A DNA stretch of 64,000 bases, taken from assembly GCF_900130045.1 (NCBI RefSeq), contig NZ_FQXT01000006.1, positions 226,619-290,618 of the forward strand, in the 5' to 3' direction. Made by a program: the position numbers and the translations under genes. The first letter of the stretch is position 1, and the number at the start of each line of letters is the position of its first letter. The notes beneath the pieces are model-generated. The model saw nothing but the letters and a program-made list of their open reading frames with translations, did not search any database and was not told where the DNA came from. This document shows positions 17,761-25,386 of this stretch, piece after piece. Source of the stretch: Leeuwenhoekiella palythoae. Its GTDB lineage: Bacteria; Bacteroidota; Bacteroidia; Flavobacteriales; Flavobacteriaceae.

Positions 17761-19054
17761 TGCTTAATATTTTTGAGACGTTCATTTTTAAAATGGGGAG
17801 TATGGCGAGTAAAATGGCGATGCCTACCATTACGAGTATTAAAAGCACCGTTTTAACCATTTGCGTATAGGGTAGTTTTAATAGTATGTCTTGATTGTAG
17901 CCACTCTTAAATGCCGAAAATGCAAAGTGCAACCCAACTTGCGACAGCAGTACCCCGACTAATAGAGAAACAAACACAAGCAAAAAGCCTTCATATGCCA
18001 CGATGCGTAACAATTGAAAGTTGCTCGCGCCGTACGTGCGCATCAATGCGAGGTCAAAAGCACGCTCGCGCACCATTTTAAACAGACTGATAAAAATGGT
18101 GACACAGGAAATCGCTAGGATGATATAGGCAATCCACGATACAGCCCTGACACCAACCCCGGTGAAATTAAACAAGCGCTCCAGCTCATAATTGGGTAGC
18201 GCCGCCTGCATATTGGTTTCTTTATTAATGCGTCTGGGCATGGTTAACATTCCCATCACATTCCGAAAGGAAACAAGCATAGCGGTAATTTCCTTATCAG
18301 ATTCCTCGTGATGATGTCCTTCTTCTTGATGGGGAGCAGTACTGACGTGTGCTTCCTCATTATGTTCTTCCTGAGGCTCAACTTCGTCGTGATGTTCATC
18401 TCCCGCTTGTTGCTCATCCTCTTCGTGGTGATTTTCTCCGTGCTCGTGAACATCCCAGATGCTTTCTAACCGGGTCACGATAAGTTTATCAATGACCTTG
18501 TAGGTAGGTTTGTAGATACCCACAACGGTCAACGGGTGGTTGTGCACTTCTACCGTGTTTTCTGTAAGTCCGTGCGAACTCATAAACGTATCGCCTATTT
18601 TTAAATCGGTTTCTTCGGCCACGGTGCTGCCCAGAGTGACTTCCATAGACTTTGACGGTTCACGGCCTTCAGCAAGTTCCGCTTCATACAAACCGGCAAA
18701 TTCTTCATTGCTTCCTAAGATTCTAAACCCTTGATAATTGTCGCCGTAAGAGATGGGTACCGCTTTTTTTATCAGCGGATTTTTGGTGATTTTTTCGGCT
18801 TCCGCCAATGAAATATTTCCGGTAGGATTGTCCATATGCAGTACACTAGCAAGCACCAATTGTAACGGACTCCCTTTCGCGCCAAGCACCATATCAACAT
18901 CACCCAAACTATTTTCAAATTGATATTTAATGGAAGCATCCAGCTGCTGAATTCCCAACAACAACCCAATACTGATGGAAAGCGAAAGTACACTCAGCAA
19001 GGCATAAAGCGGTTTGTGAAAAATATTACTTAAGCTGATTTTCCAGATATTCAT
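17750..19054 (-). CDS. FtsX/MacB-like ABC permease with His-rich loop
   Basis: Inner-membrane permease of 434 residues with the MacB/LolE layout: TM1 (about 15-35), a large periplasmic domain, and three TMs near the C-terminus (about 300-430). Between residues 200 and 255 is an insert with twelve His and many Glu/Asp (for example HDEVEPQEEHNEEAH and EEGHHHEESD). This looks like a metal-binding or metal-sensing loop. It overlaps the ATPase gene upstream by 4 bp (ATGA) and the next gene by 11 bp. The arrangement ATPase-permease-DUF3299 recalls the zinc-responsive Zrg-type cluster of Vibrio, as far as I remember it; zinc handling is an inference. Confidence 0.85.
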   Translation of the reverse strand: MNIWKISLSNIFHKPLYALLSVLSLSISIGLLLGIQQLDASIKYQFENSLGDVDMVLGAKGSPLQLVLASVLHMDNPTGNISLAEAEKITKNPLIKKAVPISYGDNYQGFRILGSNEEFAGLYEAELAEGREPSKSMEVTLGSTVAEETDLKIGDTFMSSHGLTENTVEVHNHPLTVVGIYKPTYKVIDKLIVTRLESIWDVHEHGENHHEEDEQQAGDEHHDEVEPQEEHNEEAHVSTAPHQEEGHHHEESDKEITAMLVSFRNVMGMLTMPRRINKETNMQAALPNYELERLFNFTGVGVRAVSWIAYIILAISCVTIFISLFKMVRERAFDLALMRTYGASNFQLLRIVAYEGFLLVFVSLLVGVLLSQVGLHFAFSAFKSGYNQDILLKLPYTQMVKTVLLILVMVGIAILLAILPILKMNVSKILSNEK

Positions 19055-19680
19055 AGGATAATTTGGTTTTGAAATAGGGGTTTTACTCGGGCGTCGTGGG
19101 TGATAACCACCAGGTTGGCATTTTGCTGTTCAGCTTGCTCTAAAAGCAATTGCATCACTACTTCGCAATTTTCATCATCCAGACTTGAAGTAGGCTCATC
19201 TGCGAGAATCACCTGGGGCTGATGCACCACCGCAAGAGCAATACCCAAACGCTGCAGCTGTCCTTCGCTCAACTGATGTATTTTTTTGTTTTTATGTGCT
19301 GCTAAATTCAGTTGTTCAAGCAGGTCGTGTAAGCGCTCTCTTTTGGATTTAAGCCCGGCAAAAAACAATCGGGCTTCTAAATTTTGCATCACATCAAGCG
19401 AGCGAATTGCATAGTTTTTTTGAAAAACCACCCCTATATGCTGGCCCACAAACCGGTCTCTCTTTTTGGCAGAGAGCGAGTGCAGTGCAATATTATCAAG
19501 GTTTACGGTCCCTGTTTTAGGCTGGAGCAACCCTGCTAAAAGATGCAGCAGGGTTGTTTTGCCTATTCCTGATTTTCCCAAAATCAGTAGATTTTCCTCT
19601 CGTTCCAAAAGAAGATCCGGAAACCGCAAAGTTTCAAGAGTAGGGGCGTGTTGAAAAGAGAGGTTATGCGTTTGAATCAT
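19051..19680 (-). CDS. ABC transporter ATP-binding protein (MacB/LolD type)
   Basis: Cytoplasmic ATPase of 209 residues that powers the permease encoded next. It shows Walker A GKSGIGKTTLL (about 33-43), the Q-loop in FQKNYAIRSLDVMQN, the signature LSEGQLQRLGIA, Walker B VILADEPTSSLD and the H-loop VITHD. Its stop overlaps the permease ATG by four bases, so the two are made together. It follows a lipoprotein gene by 17 bp. Confidence 0.93.
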   Translation of the reverse strand: MIQTHNLSFQHAPTLETLRFPDLLLEREENLLILGKSGIGKTTLLHLLAGLLQPKTGTVNLDNIALHSLSAKKRDRFVGQHIGVVFQKNYAIRSLDVMQNLEARLFFAGLKSKRERLHDLLEQLNLAAHKNKKIHQLSEGQLQRLGIALAVVHQPQVILADEPTSSLDDENCEVVMQLLLEQAEQQNANLVVITHDARVKPLFQNQIIL

Positions 19681-19697
19681 ATAGCAAGGGAAATCAT

Positions 19698-20504
19698 TTA
19701 TTTAAGAGTCACAGTACGTTCTACGGTGTTGAAAGCTCCGGGAAGCACTTGGCCATCTTTGTCAAGCAGCTCCAGTTTTACGGTAGCTTCACCTTTAGGA
19801 AGTCCTTTTACTATGTAAGGCACCCATTCGGTCAACTTGAATTCTTCACCGTTGATGGTGGCTTTTACATAGTTTCCACCCTCAGAAAGTGTGGTGTTTA
19901 AGAGGTAGAAATCTAACAGAAGGTTTTCAGTAACATCACCGGTGTATTCTCCTTTAGGACGACTGTAAATCAAAGTAGGCTCACTCAGGTCAACCTCTGG
20001 AGCATCAACAGATTCAGCACCTACAACCACTTTTTTAGCGATAAAAGCATTCGGGTTTTTTACGCTCTCGTGATATGAACGGCTCAAAAAAGCAACCAGA
20101 TAATGCGTGCCATCTTCTAATTCCTTTTTAAAAGTAGGCTCGTAATGCGCTGAATACGGATCGTTGTCCACGATAAAGTGAATGTGCTGTCCTTTGTCTG
20201 AGTTGGCTAAGTTCCCAGTCAAATCAGAATCGGTTTGTGCGCCCAACTCATAGTTTTGCACATCAAAAGCAAAATCAATTCCGCCTTCAGCAGCTTTTAC
20301 AGTTTCGGCAGTAGGTTTTGTGATTTTGATTGAAGCTTCTGCATAAGCCGGCGATCCTTCTAATTTTTCAATAGTGATAGGGGTTTCAGCAGTTTCTTCA
20401 ACCACTTCAACTTCGGTTTCAGTTTCGGTTTCTTTTGGCTTGTCTTTGCAGCTAATGGCTAAAACGGCTAAGAGGGTGAAAAGGCTTACAAATTTGATTT
20501 TCAT
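19698..20504 (-). CDS. Lipoprotein of unknown function (annotated 'phosphopeptide-binding' in relatives)
   Basis: A 268-residue lipoprotein with lipobox AISC (Cys19), an acidic Glu/Thr/Val linker (20-45), then two beta-rich halves. The first holds GQHIHFIVDNDPYSAHYEP and YLVAFLSRSYHESVK; the second holds YVKATINGEEFKLTEW and an Ig-like end. The His and Tyr residues in the first half are typical of a Flavobacteriia family that I recall under the label phosphopeptide-binding protein, with no proven role. It sits directly before the ABC ATPase gene, so it may be the substrate-binding or accessory part of that transporter. Confidence 0.7.
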   Translation of the reverse strand: MKIKFVSLFTLLAVLAISCKDKPKETETETEVEVVEETAETPITIEKLEGSPAYAEASIKITKPTAETVKAAEGGIDFAFDVQNYELGAQTDSDLTGNLANSDKGQHIHFIVDNDPYSAHYEPTFKKELEDGTHYLVAFLSRSYHESVKNPNAFIAKKVVVGAESVDAPEVDLSEPTLIYSRPKGEYTGDVTENLLLDFYLLNTTLSEGGNYVKATINGEEFKLTEWVPYIVKGLPKGEATVKLELLDKDGQVLPGAFNTVERTVTLK

Positions 20505-20530
20505 AATGTTTAGTGTTTAAAATATTAGTG

Positions 20531-21460
20531 TTAATTAAGCGACCACACGGTTTGGTATCCCGTGTTTTTTATGGTCAGGTTTTTAAAGGTTATAGTGCGG
20601 TGATCTGGCGCATTGAGCGTTGCAGCAATCGTAGTAATCTTACTTTTGTCTAAGGTCTCATCAAGTCTAATGCTCAGCTTGATACCGTCAACCACATAGA
20701 GCAGATCATTGTTGTTTTTACCCGCTAGGGTACAGCCCAACAATTGCAGTTCGCGCGCAATTCTAAAGTGATCGGCAAGATTGCAATGCATTTCTATACC
20801 GGTAATCTCATTGAATAATTTATTGGGGTGATAGGCAGTTTTTAAAAAGGCTTCACTGGTATATTCTGAGATTTCCTCATGGTGCAAATGCCCTAAAAAC
20901 TCAGGATTATAATAAGCGTACCAAGTGCTGAGATTGGTGGCCATTCCATAAGTGTAAAAGGCCTTGTACCACACCGCAGCGGTATTGTCGATATTGAAAG
21001 AAACCGTATCTGCCGCTTTGAGAAACTTGGTTCCGGTCTCGTGAAGTTCAGGAGCATTGGAGAGTGAGAAGCCCTTTTTTTCGCTTAAAGCGAAACCAAT
21101 ACCGCTTTTTCCTACGGGTTCGTTAAATGCATTTTGTGGACCTAAGATTTCAATGTATTGACGTTTTCCCCGTAAGTATGCCGAAGTTGAATTGGCGTTG
21201 ATAGGCGTAAAATCAGGAATGCCTTGATCTAGGTTGGCATATTGTGAATTGATGAAATCACTGCCTTTTAGTTGGGCAAAAGTCACGCTGTCTAGCGTGA
21301 TGTAAAAATGGTCTAAACTGACGGTATTTAGCGCTTTCTTAAACGTGTCAACGATGCGTTTTTCGTTGATAATAGATACATTATCTTGTTTCGCAGGATT
21401 ATTACAACTTGTACAAAACAAATGAGGAGTGAGTAAAAAATATAATAAAAGTCTGGCCAT
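20531..21460 (-). CDS. DUF5829 family exported protein
   Basis: A 309-residue protein with an N-terminal hydrophobic segment and Cys16/Cys19 in LFCTSC, possibly a lipoprotein, although the lipobox is atypical. The body contains VSLDHFYITLDSVTFAQLKGSDF and YIEILGPQNAFNEPVGKSGIGFALSEKK, which matches the pattern I know for DUF5829 (a glyoxalase-like first half with conserved HFYI..D). Residues GFALSEKKG are encoded by the short palindrome at 21079-21095. It is upstream of the lipoprotein-ABC set on the same strand. Function unknown. Confidence 0.7.
   Translation of the reverse strand: MARLLLYFLLTPHLFCTSCNNPAKQDNVSIINEKRIVDTFKKALNTVSLDHFYITLDSVTFAQLKGSDFINSQYANLDQGIPDFTPINANSTSAYLRGKRQYIEILGPQNAFNEPVGKSGIGFALSEKKGFSLSNAPELHETGTKFLKAADTVSFNIDNTAAVWYKAFYTYGMATNLSTWYAYYNPEFLGHLHHEEISEYTSEAFLKTAYHPNKLFNEITGIEMHCNLADHFRIARELQLLGCTLAGKNNNDLLYVVDGIKLSIRLDETLDKSKITTIAATLNAPDHRTITFKNLTIKNTGYQTVWSLN
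21079..21095. repeat. Short palindrome inside a gene (encodes FALSEKK)
   Basis: TTTCGCTTAAAGCGAAA, identical to the intergenic copy at 15401-15417. On the coding strand it and the following A run read Phe-Ala-Leu-Ser-Glu-Lys-Lys, in frame within the DUF5829-like protein. Confidence 0.7.
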
Positions 21461-21581
21461 AATAATGCCATTTTGAAACCTGAAAATACGGTTCTGTTCT
21501 ACGGAAAATCAAATAAGTGTTTCAAGCAGTTTTGCTTGTAAAGGGCTCTTTAGGATGATGAAATTGATTATACGTGTAGTG

Positions 21582-21600
21582 TTTTCGCGTAGTGCGAAAA
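21582..21600. repeat. Related hairpin in the gap before the DUF5829 gene
   Basis: TTTTCGC-GTAGT-GCGAAAA, a perfect 7-bp stem with a different loop from the TTTCGCTTAAAGCGAAA copies. It lies in a 192-bp gap in which no gene was found. It may be a diverged member of that palindrome family or a weak attenuating hairpin for the minus-strand operon. Confidence 0.4.
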
Positions 21601-21652
21601 TCAAAAAATGTCAACACTGCGTATAAAACGCAACTATCTTAAAACTAGAGTA

Positions 21653-21961
21653 TTATGCCTGAGCCGGAGGAGGGCGGGAGAAAAGTGGATTTGCGATGAA
21701 GTTATCGCAAAAAGTAAAAGCATAGCGGTCAACAATTTGGGTGGTTGCCGGAGCTTGCGGAGTTAAAACTTGAAATGCTGTGTTATCAGAAAGTAACGCA
21801 GGATTGTAATGGTCGCCCACAACTGCGTGCTCGCACAATTTACAATGCACAAAATGCTCTTGATCACCGTCGTGCGCAAGTACGTGCAGCCCTAGCATTT
21901 TCATCGAAATGAAGAGCGCCAGCAATACAAGCGAAATTCTATGTTTTACGGTTTTGTGCAT
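21653..21961 (-). CDS. Small membrane-anchored or secreted His/Cys protein
   Basis: A 102-residue protein with a hydrophobic N-terminal segment (about 10-28) and a short metal-ligand-like region: HVLAHDGDQEHFVHCKLCEH, holding five His and a CxxC. The C-terminus LFSRPPPAQA resembles the RPP ending of the small Cys-rich protein at 15437. It is part of the block behind the Zur-type promoter, 52 bp after the oxidoreductase gene. No family is recognised with certainty. A periplasmic metal-binding peptide is a reasonable guess. Confidence 0.65.
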   Translation of the reverse strand: MHKTVKHRISLVLLALFISMKMLGLHVLAHDGDQEHFVHCKLCEHAVVGDHYNPALLSDNTAFQVLTPQAPATTQIVDRYAFTFCDNFIANPLFSRPPPAQA

Positions 21962-22013
21962 ATCGAGTATCTAACAAATGTATAAAACGATTTAATAGAA
22001 ATCTCAGATGCCT

Positions 22014-22928
22014 CTAAAAATCTTCTTGCGTCAACTCGTTATTAACCATAGCGCCTACGATATTCCCTGTTGAAACAGCATAAGCCACAGAGCGCATTCT
22101 GCTGGTGTTGTCGCCACAGGCGTAAATTCCCGGCACTTCTGTTTTTTGAAATAGATCTACTTTGAGGTGACCCGTTTCCGTAAGGGAGCAGCCCAATTGT
22201 TGTGGAATATCAGAATGTTGCTCAAAGGGCAAACCGGCATAAACGGCTTTTAAAGTCAGGGAAGTACCATCTTCTAGAATCACTTTTTCGAGCGAACCGT
22301 CTTGATGTTCAAACTTTGTAACCGGAGTTTCAATAATGTTGATGTCGTGCTTTTTAAGTTTTGCACGTTGGTTTTCATCAAAATCTGGTGTTCCTTGCGT
22401 AAGAATTGTGAGATCATCTGTGAGGTTATTCACCAAACTTGCAATATGAAAAGCGTGCTCGCCGTTGGCCATGATGGCTGTTTTATCAGATTTGAATTCG
22501 TACCCGTGACAATAGGGGCAGTGAATGGCTGTGATTCCCCAGCATGCTGAAAACCCTTCAATATCCGGCATCACGTCTTTGATTCCAGTAGCAAAAATGA
22601 GCTTTCTGGCTTTGAAGGTTTTCCCGGATTTGGTGCTGATTTCAAAACCGTTTTCAGCTTTTTTTCCGCTTAATGCGAAATCTTCCAAGAAATGAACAGT
22701 GTCATAATTGAGCACTTGTTCTTTAGCTTTTTGGGCAATGACGTGCGGTTTTTCGCCATCGTGCGTGATAAAATTATGCGAGTGTGGCGTTTGTTTATTG
22801 CAAGGATTTCCACCATCGATGATCAATACCGAGCGTAATGAACGCCCTAGCGCCATTGCGGCCGAAAGACCAGAATAGCTTCCACCAATAATGATGACTT
22901 CGTATGTAGTTTTGAATTGGATTTTCAT
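22014..22928 (-). CDS. NAD(P)/FAD-dependent oxidoreductase, thioredoxin-reductase-like
   Basis: Cytoplasmic flavoprotein of 304 residues. The FAD-binding GxGxxG is at the start (VIIIGGSYSGLSAAMALGRS), the ATG motif is LIFATGIKDVMP, a CPYC pair sits in AIHCPYCHGYEF (the redox disulphide position of thioredoxin reductases), and the second FAD motif is GIYACGDNTS. The usual NADPH GGGxxA is replaced by MANGEHAFHIAS, so the nucleotide site is altered. It starts 9 bp after the GTPase gene, in the same operon. The partner thiol substrate is unknown. Confidence 0.88.
   Translation of the reverse strand: MKIQFKTTYEVIIIGGSYSGLSAAMALGRSLRSVLIIDGGNPCNKQTPHSHNFITHDGEKPHVIAQKAKEQVLNYDTVHFLEDFALSGKKAENGFEISTKSGKTFKARKLIFATGIKDVMPDIEGFSACWGITAIHCPYCHGYEFKSDKTAIMANGEHAFHIASLVNNLTDDLTILTQGTPDFDENQRAKLKKHDINIIETPVTKFEHQDGSLEKVILEDGTSLTLKAVYAGLPFEQHSDIPQQLGCSLTETGHLKVDLFQKTEVPGIYACGDNTSRMRSVAYAVSTGNIVGAMVNNELTQEDF
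22663..22680. repeat. Short palindrome inside a gene (encodes FALSGKK)
   Basis: TTTCCGCTTAATGCGAAA, one insertion and one change away from TTTCGCTTAAAGCGAAA. On the coding strand it reads Phe-Ala-Leu-Ser-Gly-Lys-Lys in the oxidoreductase, between FLED and AENGFEIS, at a likely surface turn. Confidence 0.6.
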
Positions 22929-22937
22929 AGTGTCGCT

Positions 22938-24149
22938 TTATAAATTTTGATATTTTGGAATGGGCCAATTATCGATGGCATCTAAGTTACCGGTTTTCCA
23001 TTGGGTTAATTCGTCATCTGCTAATAAACACGCTTCAAGTTGTTGCTTAATACGATCCACCTCAAGATGCTGCCCGATGAACACGAGTTCGATCTTTCGA
23101 TCTCCAAAATTCGTATCCCATTCACTTTCAATAAGCGCTTGATTATTTACAAAGGATGCATAGCTGATGCGCTCGGCAAAAGACATCGATGCCCACCAAA
23201 CGCCGGCAGGATCTGTTTTTAACGAACCGCCAGCCGAACTCCATATGATCGCCTGGTCAGGTCTTGAAGCTAACCAGAATAAGCCTTTGCTACGGATGAT
23301 AGTACTTGGAAATTGATGCTGAACAAATGCTAAGAAACGTTCAGGATGAAACGGTTTTTTACTACGGAAAACAAAAGAGCCAATGCCGTATTCTTCGGTT
23401 TCCGGAGTGTGCTCATTTTCTAGCTCACGAATCCATCCCGCCGAAGCTTCGGCTTTTTCAAAATCAAAAAGTCCGGTATTGATCACTTCGCGTAAATCGA
23501 TCTCCGAATTTTTGGTAGGTATAATGTGCGCTTCAGGATTCAGCTTATGTAGAATATCATATAGGTTACGGAGTTCGGCTTCAGTAACGAGGTCAACTTT
23601 GTTCAATAAAATCACATTGGCAAATTCAACCTGATCGGTTAGTAAATTTACAATGGTGCGGTTATCTCCGTCAATATCAGTAAGATTGCGGTCTACTAAA
23701 TATTGCGGACTGGAAAAATCTTTAAGGAAATTAAACGCATCAACTACGGTGACCATCGTATCCACATAGCTGAAGGTACTTAGGTCAATGCTGCCATCCT
23801 CACTTTCAAAACTAAAAGTTTGTGCCACAGGGATAGGCTCTGATATGCCGGTGCTTTCGATAAGGAGGTAGTCAAACTTTTGGGCTTTAGCTAGTTTTTT
23901 AACTTCGATGATAAGATCTTCTCGTAGGGTGCAGCAAATGCAACCGTTGCTCATCTCCACCAGTTTTTCTTCGGTACGAGAAAGCGTGTTTTCATTTTCA
24001 ACCAACTGAGCATCGATATTCACTTCGCTCATATCATTGACGATCACGGCAACCTTTAAACCTTGTTTGTTGTGTAAAATATGATTGAGCAGAGTGGTTT
24101 TTCCAGCTCCTAAAAATCCGCTAAGTACAGTTACCGGGAGTTTTTTCAT
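22938..24149 (-). CDS. COG0523 GTPase, CobW/ZNG1-type zinc metallochaperone
   Basis: A 403-residue GTP-dependent metal chaperone. Walker A is [15 protein letters not shown] (11-25), the metal-binding GCICC at 69-73 gives the CxCC motif, Walker B/G3 is [11 protein letters not shown], the base motif NKVD lies near 187, and a CobW_C domain occupies the last 150 residues. COG0523 proteins behind Zur promoters deliver zinc to client enzymes under starvation. The position just after folE, merC and a HisI-like fragment, opposite a Zur-type gene, points to that branch rather than cobalamin or nitrile hydratase. It starts 5 bp after merC. Confidence 0.92.
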   Translation of the reverse strand: MKKLPVTVLSGFLGAGKTTLLNHILHNKQGLKVAVIVNDMSEVNIDAQLVENENTLSRTEEKLVEMSNGCICCTLREDLIIEVKKLAKAQKFDYLLIESTGISEPIPVAQTFSFESEDGSIDLSTFSYVDTMVTVVDAFNFLKDFSSPQYLVDRNLTDIDGDNRTIVNLLTDQVEFANVILLNKVDLVTEAELRNLYDILHKLNPEAHIIPTKNSEIDLREVINTGLFDFEKAEASAGWIRELENEHTPETEEYGIGSFVFRSKKPFHPERFLAFVQHQFPSTIIRSKGLFWLASRPDQAIIWSSAGGSLKTDPAGVWWASMSFAERISYASFVNNQALIESEWDTNFGDRKIELVFIGQHLEVDRIKQQLEACLLADDELTQWKTGNLDAIDNWPIPKYQNL

Positions 24150-24154
24150 AATCC

Positions 24155-24493
24155 TTAATGTTTGTGGTTGCTATAATTGATAAGATGCCCCGTGATGAGT
24201 CCGCCGGCACCAAAAAAGATCAGAATAGATTCTTTATGGAATACGCTTTCTAACAAGACCGCTACCAATACAGCAACCCAGGAAATGGATAGGAGCACTT
24301 TAATATACAGGGGCGCCGCGCTGCGCATCACCTTTATTACCGGAAAAATCCCAATGGTTAAAAAGCTAATGTCAATTATGGGATTGTGCGAAAATCCTAA
24401 AGGAAGTAAAAACAGTACCGGAGCCAACACACAGTGAATAAGGCATAGAAAGGCGGCATAAACGCCAATCATATCAAAATATTTTTCTTTCAT
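24155..24493 (-). CDS. MerC-domain inner-membrane protein
   Basis: A 112-residue protein with four hydrophobic segments. The first two helices carry the MerC-type Cys pair in [14 protein letters not shown], which in mercury loci binds and passes metal across the inner membrane. Here the context is zinc, so it is probably a metal permease or regulator of the zinc operon and not mercury resistance. The ATG at 24493 overlaps the stop codon of the 28-codon ORF upstream (ATGA), which supports this start over an in-frame upstream codon. The cobW-type gene follows after 5 bp. Confidence 0.82.
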   Translation of the reverse strand: MKEKYFDMIGVYAAFLCLIHCVLAPVLFLLPLGFSHNPIIDISFLTIGIFPVIKVMRSAAPLYIKVLLSISWVAVLVAVLLESVFHKESILIFFGAGGLITGHLINYSNHKH

Positions 24494-24576
24494 TGAAATG
24501 GTTTTAATGTATCTATTTTCACGACACCTGCGCCCCAATCTTTCTGTGCGCTTAACACGTCTTCTTTTGTGATCAT
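24490..24576 (-). pseudogene. 28-codon remnant of a HisI-like ('phosphoribosyl-AMP cyclohydrolase') gene
   Basis: A short ORF from ATG 24576 to TGA 24490, 17 bp after folE and overlapping merC by ATGA. It encodes MITKEDVLSAQKDWGAGVVK and eight more residues. This matches from memory the N-terminus of a ~150-residue Bacteroidota family annotated as phosphoribosyl-AMP cyclohydrolase (MITKEDVL.AQ..WG.GIV.IG). After about residue 21 the match stops, so only the first helix survives. The start and its spacing are intact. It may be a decayed zinc-independent paralogue, or a leader ORF kept for coupling to merC. Confidence 0.6.
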
Positions 24577-24593
24577 CAGTTGTTCTTTAAATG

Positions 24594-25262
24594 TTATTCT
24601 ATTGGGTTCAAGCAAGCCAAAAACTCATTACGGATTTCAGTATTTTCAAAGGCGCCGCCATATTCTACAGTAATGGTAGAACTGGTTTTATCTTTGATTC
24701 CGCGGGAAGAAACGCAGAGATGTTCGGCATTAATCATTACGATCACGCTTTGTGTATTGAGTGTTTCTTGTAAATCTTTTAAGATTTGCAAGCATAAGCG
24801 TTCCTGTACTTGAGGGCGGTGCGCATAATAATTCACCAAACGGTTGATTTTAGAAAGCCCTATTACCTTTTCCTCAGGAATATAACCCACATGAGCAAAG
24901 CCGGTAATGGGTAAAAAATGATGCTCGCAGGCAGAGTCTATACTGATGTTTTGTTCCACAAGCATTTTACGATAACCATATTTATTGTTGAATGTGGAAA
25001 GCTTGGGTTTGTTAGCAGGGTTCAGCCCATAAAACAATTCTTTTACATACATCTTGGCTACGCGATACGGTGTCCCCGAAAGACTGTCGTCTGTGATATC
25101 GAGACCTAATTCTTCCATGATTTTTTTAAAATGCTTTTGAATGGCTTCAATTTTCTCTTCGTCAGATTTTACAAAGGCATCCGGGCGCAGTGGAGTATCT
25201 ACATTATCAGAGTAGTGTGAATCTCCAATGTCTTCTAAAAGATCGAGGTCAGTGTATTTCAT
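24594..25262 (-). CDS. folE: GTP cyclohydrolase I
   Basis: Converts GTP to 7,8-dihydroneopterin triphosphate, the first step to tetrahydrofolate and pterins. It has 222 residues, the standard type IA length. The catalytic zinc ligands are present: Cys112 and His115 in ACEHHFLP and Cys183 in EHLCVSSRG. So this is the Zn-dependent enzyme, not the Zn-independent FolE2. It heads the block opposite the Zur-type gene and has a TACTTTTG promoter overlapped by a Zur-like box. It may be an extra copy served by the COG0523 chaperone; whether another folE exists cannot be seen. Confidence 0.95.
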   Translation of the reverse strand: MKYTDLDLLEDIGDSHYSDNVDTPLRPDAFVKSDEEKIEAIQKHFKKIMEELGLDITDDSLSGTPYRVAKMYVKELFYGLNPANKPKLSTFNNKYGYRKMLVEQNISIDSACEHHFLPITGFAHVGYIPEEKVIGLSKINRLVNYYAHRPQVQERLCLQILKDLQETLNTQSVIVMINAEHLCVSSRGIKDKTSSTITVEYGGAFENTEIRNEFLACLNPIE

Positions 25263-25319
25263 AATATTGAATTAATAAGGACTGATATATATTGCACTAA
25301 GGGCACATTTAATCTCTTA

Positions 25320-25336
25320 TTGCAATTAAGTTGCAA
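25320..25336 (-). promoter_or_regulatory. Zur-like box 1 overlapping the folE promoter
   Basis: TTGCAA-TTAAG-TTGCAA at 25320-25336. The folE -7 element (TACTTTTG, minus strand, 25341-25334) shares its last bases with the right TTGCAA, so a bound repressor would block folE and the genes behind it. The same motif occurs inverted as box 2. Confidence 0.7.
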
Positions 25337-25341
25337 AAGTA
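25334..25341 (-). promoter_or_regulatory. folE operon -7 element
   Basis: TACTTTTG on the minus strand, a full TAnnTTTG match. A TTG lies about 20 bp upstream. The predicted transcript start is near 25329, giving folE a leader of roughly 67 bases. Confidence 0.65.
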
Positions 25342-25358
25342 AATAATTTGGTTGTCAA

Positions 25359-25382
25359 TGCAACCTAATTGCAATAAATTTG
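25359..25382 (+). promoter_or_regulatory. zur promoter with Zur-like box 2
   Basis: The -7 element TAAATTTG (25375-25382) is a full match, with TTG at 25352-25354 (20-bp spacer). The box TTGCAATTAGGTTGCA (minus strand, 25374-25359) fills the spacer, which predicts autorepression. The ATG at 25387 starts four bases after the -7 element, so the zur message is probably leaderless or nearly so. Confidence 0.65.
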
Positions 25383-25386
25383 TAAT

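Noticed and set aside
24155..24493. Mercury-resistance function for the MerC-domain gene
   Set aside because: No merR, merA, merT or merP is nearby; the neighbours are all zinc-linked, so a mer operon is unlikely.
25291..25307. Third Zur-like box (TTGCACTAAGGGCAC) in the folE leader
   Set aside because: Only the first half-site is convincing, the spacing is one base short and the second half has two mismatches.
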